DNA from: Pseudomonas akapageensis
GTDB taxonomy: Bacteria; Pseudomonadota; Gammaproteobacteria; Pseudomonadales; Pseudomonadaceae
Assembly (NCBI RefSeq): GCF_011355085.1
Contig: NZ_VXCP01000001.1
Coordinates: 200,285 to 264,284 of the forward strand
Reading direction: 5' to 3'
DNA length: 64,000 nt
The stretch's first letter is position 1. Every line of letters begins with the position of its first letter. A program made the position numbers and the translations under genes. The notes beneath the pieces are model-generated. The model was not told where the DNA came from. It made no database searches and saw only the letters and a program-made list of their open reading frames with translations. This document shows, piece after piece, positions 16,129 to 29,894 of the stretch.

Positions 16129-17592
16129 CTAATCCTGCACCGTGACCCGCAGCAGCTCCTCGACGCTAGTGCGTCCCTGGTGCAGCAGCTGCAGTCCATG
16201 GTGAAACAGGCTTGGGCAATCCTGGCGTATCACCTGCAGCATGTCTGCTTCCGAGGCCCGGGCATAGATTGACTGTGCCAGCGCCGGGTTGACCACGATC
16301 ATCTCGTAGAGGGCCGTTCGGCCGCTGTACCCTTGTTGGCAGTCGGTACAACCCTGCGCCTTGAAAATTCGTGCCGGAGCAAGCGCTGCTCCCCCAAGGC
16401 GCGCGAGGCTTGCACTATCGGTCGGATGCTCGCGCTTGCAGTTTGGGCAAAGCGTACGCACCAGCCGCTGGGCCAGCACGCCAACCAGCGAGGACGCGAG
16501 CAGGCAGGTATCGACACCCATGTCCGCCAGACGGGTAATAGCACCCACGGCACTGTTGGTGTGCAGCGTCGACAGCACAAGATGCCCCGTCAGCGATGCC
16601 TGCACGGCGATATCCGCCGTTTCGCGGTCACGAATTTCTCCGACCATGACCACGTCCGGGTCCTGCCGCAGAATGGCCCGCAGGCCGCGGGCAAAGGTCA
16701 TCTCGACTTTTGGGTTGACCTGCGTCTGGCCGATGCCGGGCAGGTGATACTCGACCGGATCTTCGACCGTCAGGATGTTGCGTGAAATGTCATTGAGCAG
16801 GGAAAGTGCCGTGTATAACGTTGTGGTTTTGCCGGAGCCAGTGGGCCCGGTGACCAGGAAGATTCCATGGGGCTTGCCCAGCACCTGCATGAAGCGCTCC
16901 TGGATGTCACCCGGCATTCCCAGTTGATCGACCTCCAGGCGCACGGCCTGTTTGTCGAGCAGGCGCAGGACCACCCGTTCGCCATGGGCCGAAGGCAAGG
17001 TCGACACCCTGACATCCACTTCATGTCCGGCCAGACGCAGGCTCAGCCGACCATCCTGGGGGATGCGCTTTTCGGCGATGTCCAACCGCGCCATGACCTT
17101 GATTCGCGACACCAGCAGTGCCGCCAGCTCACGGCGTGGGCGCAGGATCTCGCGCAATACGCCGTCGATGCGCAAACGCACCCGTAGCTCCTGCTCGAAG
17201 GTTTCCAGATGAATATCGGAGGCCTTGGCGCGCACCGCTTCACTGAGCAGCGCATTGAGCAGGCGGATGATGGGAGCGTCGTCCTGCTGCTCGAGCAGGT
17301 CCGAAGTTTGCGGCAGCTGCTCGGCCAGGCGCCTGAGGTCCATCTGCTGGTCCAGGCCCAGGGCCACATCCTCGGCTGCATCCTGACCTGCGCTATAACC
17401 GGCCGCCAGATGCCTGGCGAACGTCGGCTCATCGACCCTGCGCAATGGCCAATGCGAACCAAGCAGACGGCGTGCTTCGCTCAGTGCGGTCAGTGACGCA
17501 TCCTCGCGTAACAACAGGCATGGACCCGTTGCGCTTTCATCCAGGACTATGCCGTGGCGCCGGGCGAAGCTGAACGGCAAAGAATGCTTCAA
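16129..17592 (-). CDS. gspE: Type II secretion ATPase E
   Basis: The product is 487 aa. The N-terminal domain is followed by the AAA-type motor with Walker A GPTGSGKTTTLY, an Asp box (ILTVEDPVEYHLPGIGQTQV), Walker B (ILRQDPDVVMVGEIRD) and a His box (GHLVLSTLHTN). A tetracysteine zinc module is present: CPNC, then CTDC about 30 residues later. It powers pseudopilus assembly from the cytoplasm through GspL. It overlaps gspD by four bases. Confidence 0.96.
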   Translation of the reverse strand: MKHSLPFSFARRHGIVLDESATGPCLLLREDASLTALSEARRLLGSHWPLRRVDEPTFARHLAAGYSAGQDAAEDVALGLDQQMDLRRLAEQLPQTSDLLEQQDDAPIIRLLNALLSEAVRAKASDIHLETFEQELRVRLRIDGVLREILRPRRELAALLVSRIKVMARLDIAEKRIPQDGRLSLRLAGHEVDVRVSTLPSAHGERVVLRLLDKQAVRLEVDQLGMPGDIQERFMQVLGKPHGIFLVTGPTGSGKTTTLYTALSLLNDISRNILTVEDPVEYHLPGIGQTQVNPKVEMTFARGLRAILRQDPDVVMVGEIRDRETADIAVQASLTGHLVLSTLHTNSAVGAITRLADMGVDTCLLASSLVGVLAQRLVRTLCPNCKREHPTDSASLARLGGAALAPARIFKAQGCTDCQQGYSGRTALYEMIVVNPALAQSIYARASEADMLQVIRQDCPSLFHHGLQLLHQGRTSVEELLRVTVQD

Positions 17593-19454
17593 GGCCGGCC
17601 TTCCAGTGTTTTTGGAGCGGTCTGGCGCCGACCGTCGAAAATATCCCGAGCATCCTGCGGCAGCCCCTGGTCTTCGCCGCTTTGACGCAGATTGTCATAG
17701 GTCTGACGACTGGACTGGATCAGTGCCTCATGGCTACGCACGATGGTTGGCCGCAGAAACACCATCAGGTTGGTCTTTTCCTGAGTATCGCGATTCCAGC
17801 GGAACAGCCCTCCAATCAATGGCAAACGGCCAAGCAGTGGCACCGAACGATGTTCCGTGCGCACGGTGTCCTTGATCAGGCCACCGATGACGATGATCTC
17901 CCCGTCCGCAGCGAGAATGGTGCTTTTGAGCGCGCGTTTGTTGGTGATGATGTCGGTGTTTACTCGACTCGGGGCGACTTCCGAGCTTTCCTGCTCAACT
18001 TCCAGGCGAAGGCTGGTACCGTCATTGATATGCGGTTTGATCTTCAGGCTGATGCCGATGTCCTTGCGCTCTACCGTGGTAAAGGGGTTATCCGCACCGT
18101 TGCCGGAAGTGGTGTAAGACCCCGTCTGGAAGGGCACGTTCTGGCCGACCAGGATTTCGGCCTCCTGGTTGTCCAGGGTCAGCAGGCTTGGCGTCGACAA
18201 CAGATTGCTGCGGGTATTGCTCGCCAGGGCCGAGATCAGCACGGCAAAGCGATCCGAACCGATCGCCAGGGCGGCGCCGCTGGGCAGCACCGAATCGGCT
18301 CCGCCGAGAAGGCCAGGCAGTGAAATACCGCTGTCAGGAAAATTCACCCCGCCCGTGAAGTCTCCACGATTGATGCCCCACTGCAAGCCGAGTGCTTCAG
18401 AGATGTCGCCGCTGACCTCAACGATAGCGGCGTGTATCAGTACCTGTGCGCGCGGCTGATCGAGCTGTTCGACGATTTGCTCGATGGAGCGTATCTGCTG
18501 TGGGTCCGCGATCAGGATCAGGGCGTTCTGACTTTCATCGGCCCTGACCATTGCTTGCCCGGCCGTGTCGTTTCGCCTGGAATCATCGGGCTTGTCCTTG
18601 CCATCCAGCCGCTTGCCAACTTCGCCAAGGATCTCTGCCAATTGCCCGGCGTCGGCGTGACGCAGCCGAATCACCCGCCAGTTGTGCGCCGTTGTGTGGG
18701 AAGGTGTATCCAGTGAGCGCGCGAGACGCGCCAGCCGCTGCCGGACCTTGGCAGGCCCCAGGATCAACAGCCGGTTGCCGCGCGTATCGGCCAGTACTCG
18801 AATAGTGGAATCGCCCTTGCCAAGCGAAGTTTCAATGATCTTGACCAGATCGGCCGCCACGGCATGGCGCAACTGCACCAGCTCATGCTCATGTTGTTGA
18901 CCACCATCTAGCTCGCTGATCAATCGGGCCACGCGTTGCAGGTTGGCTTGCGAATCGGTAACCACCAGGGCATTGGCCGACGACGACGGGCCGATATAGC
19001 CATTGGTCGAAACCAGGGGGCGAAGCAGCCCGGCCAGATCCGCGGCCACACTGTTGCTCAGCTCAAATACTTGAGTGGTGAACGCCGTCGATATCCCGGA
19101 AGCCTGCTGGTTCGCCCATGCCTTGGCTTCGGCAGCCGGAATGATCAACAAACGGTCGCCATCATTCACGGCGGCGAAGCCCTGGGCATTGAGCACCGAA
19201 TAGAACAGGCGCCGCACGCCTTCGCGCTCCAGACGCTCGCTGGAGAACACGGTGATGCGACCTTGAACCCTGGGGTCGAGAATAATGGTCTGGTCGAGGA
19301 TGGAGCCCACCTCACGGACGACGTCGCGGATTTCCACGTCATTCATCGCCAGTTGCCAGGCTGCCTCCTCGGCCGCGGCAGCGGAGGTCATCAGGCATAA
19401 CCCCAGCCCCAGTGGCAGCAATGGGCGAAGCAGCCCGGATTTACTCGAATTCAT
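17589..19454 (-). CDS. gspD: Type II secretion outer-membrane secretin D
   Basis: The product is 621 aa with a signal peptide (PLGLGLCLMTSAAAAEEA). The N0 domain follows (MNDVEIRDVVREVGSILDQT), then N1-N3 repeats (GYIGPSSSANALVVTD, TRGNRLLILGP, ESQNALILIADP) and the secretin barrel with VGQNVPFQTGSYTT and VPLLGRLPLIGGLFR. It forms the 15-mer gate for folded exoproteins. No pilotin gene is adjacent. It overlaps gspC by four bases (ATGA). Confidence 0.95.
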   Translation of the reverse strand: MNSSKSGLLRPLLPLGLGLCLMTSAAAAEEAAWQLAMNDVEIRDVVREVGSILDQTIILDPRVQGRITVFSSERLEREGVRRLFYSVLNAQGFAAVNDGDRLLIIPAAEAKAWANQQASGISTAFTTQVFELSNSVAADLAGLLRPLVSTNGYIGPSSSANALVVTDSQANLQRVARLISELDGGQQHEHELVQLRHAVAADLVKIIETSLGKGDSTIRVLADTRGNRLLILGPAKVRQRLARLARSLDTPSHTTAHNWRVIRLRHADAGQLAEILGEVGKRLDGKDKPDDSRRNDTAGQAMVRADESQNALILIADPQQIRSIEQIVEQLDQPRAQVLIHAAIVEVSGDISEALGLQWGINRGDFTGGVNFPDSGISLPGLLGGADSVLPSGAALAIGSDRFAVLISALASNTRSNLLSTPSLLTLDNQEAEILVGQNVPFQTGSYTTSGNGADNPFTTVERKDIGISLKIKPHINDGTSLRLEVEQESSEVAPSRVNTDIITNKRALKSTILAADGEIIVIGGLIKDTVRTEHRSVPLLGRLPLIGGLFRWNRDTQEKTNLMVFLRPTIVRSHEALIQSSRQTYDNLRQSGEDQGLPQDARDIFDGRRQTAPKTLEGRP

Positions 19455-19966
19455 CGGCTTTCCGCGTCAAGTTGATAGGACTGGAAAAACAGGGTCGGCG
19501 CTGGGGCTGCCTGCTGAGTGTCATCGCTGCGCACAGCGCGAAACAGTCGCTCGCCAGATGGAACCAGCGGCAATACTTCTTCGCGCCCGCTGCGCCACAG
19601 CACCACCGATTGATACTCGATGCGCCGTAACACACTGCCACCCGGCAGGCGATCTCCGACCCGGTAGATGCGTTCGGTCGTGCTGTCGGCAAGCAAGGCA
19701 CGCGAGTCACCCAGGCTTGAAACGAAACAGGCTTTAAGCTTCAGGTTTTCGGCGCTCTGCGTGGCTTGGCCTGGCGGCGATAGACCAAACGCGAGCGTAA
19801 TCGCCGTTCCGGCCAGTGGCTGTTGGATCGACGCCGGCCGGTCTGTCGTCAACGCTGTGTGGACTGGGGTCACAAGTGCGTCGCGAAAAGCCTTTTCGCG
19901 CCAGGCCAACAATGAACCAGCAATCAACACCGGCGTGATCCAGGGCAAGCCTTTCCACATTTTCAT
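19451..19966 (-). CDS. gspC: Type II secretion protein C, short form
   Basis: The product is 171 aa. It has a short cytoplasmic tail and one membrane helix (LPWITPVLIAGSLLAW). The homology region then runs from about residues 70 to 140 with the typical IYRVGDRLPGGSVLRRIEYQ and VVLWRSGREEVLPL. GspC connects the inner-membrane platform to GspD and takes part in substrate choice. It ends about 30 residues after the HR domain, so it lacks the PDZ or coiled-coil C-terminus of most GspC proteins (XcpP is longer). The start at 19966 lies six bases after the b561 gene; an ATG two codons later is possible. Confidence 0.85.
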   Translation of the reverse strand: MKMWKGLPWITPVLIAGSLLAWREKAFRDALVTPVHTALTTDRPASIQQPLAGTAITLAFGLSPPGQATQSAENLKLKACFVSSLGDSRALLADSTTERIYRVGDRLPGGSVLRRIEYQSVVLWRSGREEVLPLVPSGERLFRAVRSDDTQQAAPAPTLFFQSYQLDAESR

Positions 19967-19971
19967 GCCGG

Positions 19972-20481
19972 CTAAAAGAACATGCGCTTGAGCAAACGCC
20001 TGCCACTGAGCTCGTGCATGATTACCGCGCAGATATGCAACGACACCAGCCCCGCCAGCACGGCACACGCAGCGATGTGCACCCATTTGAACCAAGCCAG
20101 CCACAGAGCGTCCGTCAGCACCTGCGACAGTTGAACCCAACCAAAGATATCCATCGGCCTGTCCATCATCAAAACACCGGTGACCAGGACAATTGCCGTG
20201 ACCCAATAAATGCTTTCATGAACGCAATGTGCTAAACGCCCGTTGTTGTTACCCATTGCGTCGACAGACTGTGCAGTCGTGTGCCGGTAATACCAGCGCA
20301 CACAAAATACGGGAATAAATAAAGCGGTCACCGAAACATTAACGAAGGAAACAATGTTTTTAACTTCGAACGAGACCGGAACCAATGCAACATAAAAACC
20401 TGAAATCAGCGCCCATAAAATTACCACCGCCGAAATCCAATGCAACACTACCTGTTGCCAAGTGTATTTGAAGTTATTCAT
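19972..20481 (-). CDS. Cytochrome b561-family membrane protein
   Basis: The product is 169 aa with four membrane segments and conserved histidines at 14, 85/88, 135, 149 and 156 (VVLHWISA, CVHESIYWVTAIVLVTGV, KWVHIAACAVLAGLVSLH). This fits the bacterial b561 (CybB/YodB) di-heme family, which passes electrons from quinol across the inner membrane. It lies between the LPMO gene and gspC on the same strand, only a few bases from gspC. An LPMO needs reducing equivalents, so a role in feeding electrons to secreted or periplasmic redox partners is an attractive inference, but no sequence feature proves it. Confidence 0.85.
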   Translation of the reverse strand: MNNFKYTWQQVVLHWISAVVILWALISGFYVALVPVSFEVKNIVSFVNVSVTALFIPVFCVRWYYRHTTAQSVDAMGNNNGRLAHCVHESIYWVTAIVLVTGVLMMDRPMDIFGWVQLSQVLTDALWLAWFKWVHIAACAVLAGLVSLHICAVIMHELSGRRLLKRMFF

Positions 20482-20501
20482 TACCCGACCCGGAATATAC
20501 A

Positions 20502-20525
20502 GGACGACCCTGAGCAGGGCCGTCC
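20502..20525 (-). terminator. Hairpin between the LPMO and b561 genes
   Basis: An 11-base-pair near-perfect stem (GGACGNCCCTG with its complement) lies 26 bases downstream of the LPMO stop. It is not followed by a clean T-run, so it may attenuate rather than end transcription and lower expression of the secretion genes relative to the LPMO. Confidence 0.45.
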
Positions 20526-20550
20526 CTCTGCGGCGTGCGTTAGAACTTGA

Positions 20551-22029
20551 TTAACGCGCGATCCAGGCGTCCTGCCAGTTAGAGCCGGTACCTGGCTCGT
20601 AGTGATTGGCCGACGGCGAATAGATTCGGCACCAGCCTTCAGCAGGAAATGGTTTGCACTCGAAAACTTCACCCGACTTCGGTTGCAATACCCGGTCCCC
20701 GGCTTTGTATGTGCTCATGCCTTCAGGGTAGATATGATCATACTCACCGCCCGCATCACCGCTTTTGAGTTCGACATAGCGCTCTTCCTGCAGCGCGATG
20801 CGTCCCTGCTTGCTGATACCCACCAGCTTGAGCAAGTGGCGGCCGGGAGCCGCACTGGCTTCAAGGCTCAAAGGCGCAGTGGTCGCATTGACCTCCTGGC
20901 GTGCGAAACCAACCTGCTGGTTGGCGGCGTCGAACAATGTCGCGGTGACCTGCAGCTTCTTGTTGGTCATGACCGAGAAATCAACCGTGGTTTTCCCGTC
21001 CGCCAGCGCATATTCCGGCTTGAGGCCATGAATATGCAGATACGCTTCGTCGCCTGGCAGTACATCGTAAGCCAGTTCATAGCTGCTGATACCGCTGGCA
21101 GGCTGGGCGAAGATGGTGTTGGCGCCTTGGATCGGCGAGATATTGCCATTGGCATCACGCACACCGGCACGTACCAGCGTTTGTGTGTCGTTGATCCGCT
21201 GTGCGAGCTTCAACGACCAATTCTGCGGCAGGCCCTCGTCGGCAGAATCGATGCTGATCTGGGCACTGTATTGTGCACTTTCGACGCCCCCGACAAAGGC
21301 ACGCGCCTTGACCTTGTCGCCCACCTGCAGCTCGCGATGGGGCTGAATGTTACCGACCTCGTTCCAGCCCGGAGCAGGTTCACCGGGACCACCTTCGGTC
21401 ACGATATTGACGTCCATGACGTTGTAAAAGGCCGCCGCAGTATCGTCGATGGTCCACACGCCGAGGATGACGTGCTGGCCGTTACGGTCGGCTGGCAAGG
21501 TGCAACGATGCTTTTCCTTGCCCGGCCCATTGCCTGACGAACTCTCGACCGGCGACACGCCGCCACCGTCCACAGCACAGAACGGAGTCAATTCGAACGC
21601 CTCACGACTCAGTGGCTGGTTCGGATTCCAGCCGGTCTTGGTGATGAAGTATTCCCAGCCGGTCGTTCTGTGGCCCAATGTATACTGCCAGGCGAACTCA
21701 ACATTTCGATCCCTGATCTCGGTCAGGTACCAGCGATTGGCCGTTTGCACGTCAAGCGCGGCGAAATTCGCGTGCCCGCCACTGGCTATCTTGCCATCAA
21801 CCGGCCCTCGGGCCGGAAATCCCTTGTCGGTCTCCCCAACGCTTTGAGGCTCATACTGAGCGCCACCGCAGTCATTATTCAGGCCCTGACGACACGCAAA
21901 GGCACGCGATGGCGGCTCACTGGCGTAACCATGAGCCTGTGCCTGTTGCGGCAAAAGCATCACGCCAATGACAGCTGCAGAAGACAAGCCCCCGAGTAAC
22001 TTCCTGTTAACGCCAACTTTTATATCCAT
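20551..22029 (-). CDS. Secreted AA10 lytic polysaccharide monooxygenase, GbpA/CbpD type, with chitin-binding domain
   Basis: The product is 492 aa. The signal peptide ends LLPQQAQA|HGYASEPPSR, so the mature protein starts with His33, the first ligand of the copper histidine brace. His86 in SGGHANF is the second. The AA10 domain spans about 33-215 with paired cysteines. GbpA-like middle modules follow (about 230-420), then a C-terminal CBM5/12-type domain (YKAGDRVLQPKSGEVFECK, GSNWQDAWIAR). LPMOs cleave chitin or cellulose oxidatively. CbpD, the P. aeruginosa homologue type, is a type II secretion substrate. Its position upstream of a complete gsp operon on the same strand makes it the likely client of that system. 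Confidence 0.93.
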   Translation of the reverse strand: MDIKVGVNRKLLGGLSSAAVIGVMLLPQQAQAHGYASEPPSRAFACRQGLNNDCGGAQYEPQSVGETDKGFPARGPVDGKIASGGHANFAALDVQTANRWYLTEIRDRNVEFAWQYTLGHRTTGWEYFITKTGWNPNQPLSREAFELTPFCAVDGGGVSPVESSSGNGPGKEKHRCTLPADRNGQHVILGVWTIDDTAAAFYNVMDVNIVTEGGPGEPAPGWNEVGNIQPHRELQVGDKVKARAFVGGVESAQYSAQISIDSADEGLPQNWSLKLAQRINDTQTLVRAGVRDANGNISPIQGANTIFAQPASGISSYELAYDVLPGDEAYLHIHGLKPEYALADGKTTVDFSVMTNKKLQVTATLFDAANQQVGFARQEVNATTAPLSLEASAAPGRHLLKLVGISKQGRIALQEERYVELKSGDAGGEYDHIYPEGMSTYKAGDRVLQPKSGEVFECKPFPAEGWCRIYSPSANHYEPGTGSNWQDAWIAR

Positions 22030-22352
22030 CTAATTCACCATTCCCAATCATTAAAATTTACAGACTGCCAACAAACAGTAAAAACAACGAACCACGTGGA
22101 GAAAGAGGCAAATATTTCACATTGGCGCAACGATTGACTGGAACCATGAATTACTTGAAAGGTTCAGCAACAACTCAGATGCCGACATAGTGCGCTGGAA
22201 GCATTTGCTCAGGCCAAAGAGAATAGGGAATAGGCCTAAGAAAGGATGTAGGAAAAATCTTCAGGTAATTGGAGAATCTACAACTTGGAATAAAGTATCA
22301 CTGTTATCTGCCGCCAGCCCGTTGCAGGCTGACGGCAGTTCCGGTAACCGGA
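22030..22352. other. Intergenic region with the LPMO promoter and hemE 3' hairpin
   Basis: These 323 bases contain no credible gene. The part near 22030 must hold the LPMO promoter; no clear -35/-10 pair was picked out. A stable hairpin lies at 22308-22338. Confidence 0.5.
22308..22338 (-). terminator. Hairpin downstream of hemE
   Basis: A 12-base stem (CTGCCGYCAGCC paired with GGCTGRCGGCAG) with a seven-base loop lies 15 bases after the hemE stop on the minus strand. The T content after it is modest, so it is a probable rather than certain intrinsic terminator. Confidence 0.5.
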
Positions 22353-23420
22353 TCAGCGATGGTACTGCGCCGAAAACTCGTGCACCGCACTGATGAACGC
22401 ACCGGCATGCGCCGGATCGACTTCCGGGGTAATACCGTGCCCCAGGTTGAAGACATGACCCGAACCCTCGCCATAACTGGCCAGGATACGTGCCACTTCA
22501 GCCCGAATGGCTTCTGGCTTGGCATAGAGCACGGTCGGGTCCATGTTGCCTTGCAGGGCGACTTTGCTGCCGACGCGCTGACGGGCCTGGCCGATATCGC
22601 AGGTCCAGTCCAGGCCGAGGGCATCGGCCCCGGCATCGGCGATGCTTTCCAGCCACAGGCCGCCATTCTTGGTGAACAGGATGACCGGGACTTTGCGGCC
22701 ATCGTGTTCGCGGATCAGACCGCTGACGATCTTGCGCATGTAGGCCAGGGAGAATTCCTGGTACGCCGCCGCCGAGAGGCTGCCGCCCCAGGTGTCGAAA
22801 ATCTGCACGGCCTGGGCACCGGCGAGGATCTGGCCGTTGAGGTACGAGGTGACCGACTGGGCCAGCTTGTCCAGCAGCAGGTGCATGGCTTGCGGGTTGT
22901 CGTAGAGCATGGCCTTGGTCTTGCGGAAGTCTTTCGACGAACCGCCTTCGACCATGTAGGTGGCCAGGGTCCAGGGGCTGCCGGAGAAACCGATCAGCGG
23001 GACACGGCCATTGAGTTCGCGGCGGATGGTGCTGACCGCATCCATCACGTAACCCAGATCTTTCTGCGGATCAGGGATCGGCAAGGCTTCGATGTCAGCG
23101 AGGGTGCTGACGACTTTCTTGAAGCGCGGGCCTTCGCCGGTCTCGAAGTACAGTCCCTGGCCCATGGCATCGGGGATGGTCAGGATGTCCGAGAACAGGA
23201 TCGCCGCATCCAGTTGTGGATAGCGGTCCAGCGGCTGCAGCGTGACTTCGCAGGCGAACGCCGGGTTCATGCACAGGCTCATGAAGTCACCGGCCTTGGC
23301 ACGGCTGGCGCGGTACTCCGGCAGGTAACGACCCGCCTGGCGCATCATCCACACCGGGGTGACGTCTACGGGTTGCTTGAGCAGGGCACGAAGGAAACGG
23401 TCGTTCTTCAGGGCAGTCAT
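22353..23420 (-). CDS. hemE: Uroporphyrinogen decarboxylase
   Basis: The product is 355 aa, the usual length. It begins [20 protein letters not shown] with the signature [17 protein letters not shown], containing the substrate-binding Arg residues. It also has [10 protein letters not shown] and the C-terminal [10 protein letters not shown] and [13 protein letters not shown] motifs. It decarboxylates uroporphyrinogen III to coproporphyrinogen III in heme synthesis. It stands alone downstream of gltBD, separated by a terminator. Confidence 0.97.
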   Translation of the reverse strand: MTALKNDRFLRALLKQPVDVTPVWMMRQAGRYLPEYRASRAKAGDFMSLCMNPAFACEVTLQPLDRYPQLDAAILFSDILTIPDAMGQGLYFETGEGPRFKKVVSTLADIEALPIPDPQKDLGYVMDAVSTIRRELNGRVPLIGFSGSPWTLATYMVEGGSSKDFRKTKAMLYDNPQAMHLLLDKLAQSVTSYLNGQILAGAQAVQIFDTWGGSLSAAAYQEFSLAYMRKIVSGLIREHDGRKVPVILFTKNGGLWLESIADAGADALGLDWTCDIGQARQRVGSKVALQGNMDPTVLYAKPEAIRAEVARILASYGEGSGHVFNLGHGITPEVDPAHAGAFISAVHEFSAQYHR

Positions 23421-23467
23421 GTCGGCATCCGGGGAAAAAGTGGGGGCATTTTCTCAGAGAGCAACGC

Positions 23468-23495
23468 AAAAGGCACGGCTATAGCCGTGCCTTTT
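23468..23495. terminator. Bidirectional intrinsic terminator after gltD
   Basis: AAAAGGCACGGC and GCCGTGCCTTTT form a perfect 12-base stem around a TATA loop, with A and T runs on either side. It would end gltBD transcription on the minus strand before hemE. Confidence 0.85.
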
Positions 23496-23532
23496 GTCCA
23501 TCGGGTCAATTTGTCGCGGATTCCAGCCTTCT

Positions 23533-23626
23533 GGTTCCCACGCTCCGCGTGGGAATCCATCCACCGACGCTCTGCGTCGAAACGCGGAGCGTCAGACCAG
23601 GCATTCCCACGCAGAGCGTGGGAACG
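23533..23626. repeat. Palindromic intergenic repeat (GTTCCCACGC family)
   Basis: The block contains a nested set of inverted repeats: GTTCCCACGCTCCGCGTGGG at the left, GACGCTCTGCGTC in the middle, and TTCCCACGCAGAGCGTGGGA at the right. The outer arms pair with each other as well. This looks like a known type of extragenic palindrome in fluorescent pseudomonads. It sits between gltD and its terminator. Confidence 0.75.
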
Positions 23627-23637
23627 AGGGCTGTTGC

Positions 23638-25065
<1,428 letters not shown>

Positions 25066-25088
25066 TCATCAAACTCTTCAGGCGCATA

Positions 25089-29534
<4,446 letters not shown>

Positions 29535-29894
29535 AGACACTTTCTCACCAGGCTTGCCTCTCACCGAGGCAAATTTCTTTTTAATTCAACCACTTACCAT
29601 CCACGCCGAACGAACGCCAGCTTTGCGGGGGCAAAAGGGAGCTCATTGTACACAGCGACAGGGGAGCCCACAAATTTGGCGACGAAATCGCACAAACCCA
29701 TGTCGCATATTTGAACTTTTTTTGCAGCTTGTTGTGATAGCAACTTCTGCTTGAGTCTGAAGCTTATCAGCCTGGACTGCAATGGCTTGTGACCAACAGT
29801 CTGGGACACCGAAGCCTGCCGCGTTCAACGCAGCAGGCTTGGGTTTCGATTCAGGAGACGCTCAGCAGGTGACGGGGGTGGTGTCACCGGGCCT
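29535..29894. other. Intergenic region between gltB and damX
   Basis: The 360 bases contain the gltB promoter side (an AT-rich stretch with a TTTTTTT run near 29719-29725) and a hairpin after damX (29812-29840). No gene is convincing. Confidence 0.5.
29812..29840 (-). terminator. Hairpin downstream of the aroKB-damX operon
   Basis: AAGCCTGC and GCAGGCTT form the outer stem, extended by CGCG/CGCA-type pairs around a short loop. The structure is strong but not followed by a long T-run. Another short stem (GGTGAC/GTCACC, 29868-29888) lies just after the damX stop. Confidence 0.5.
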
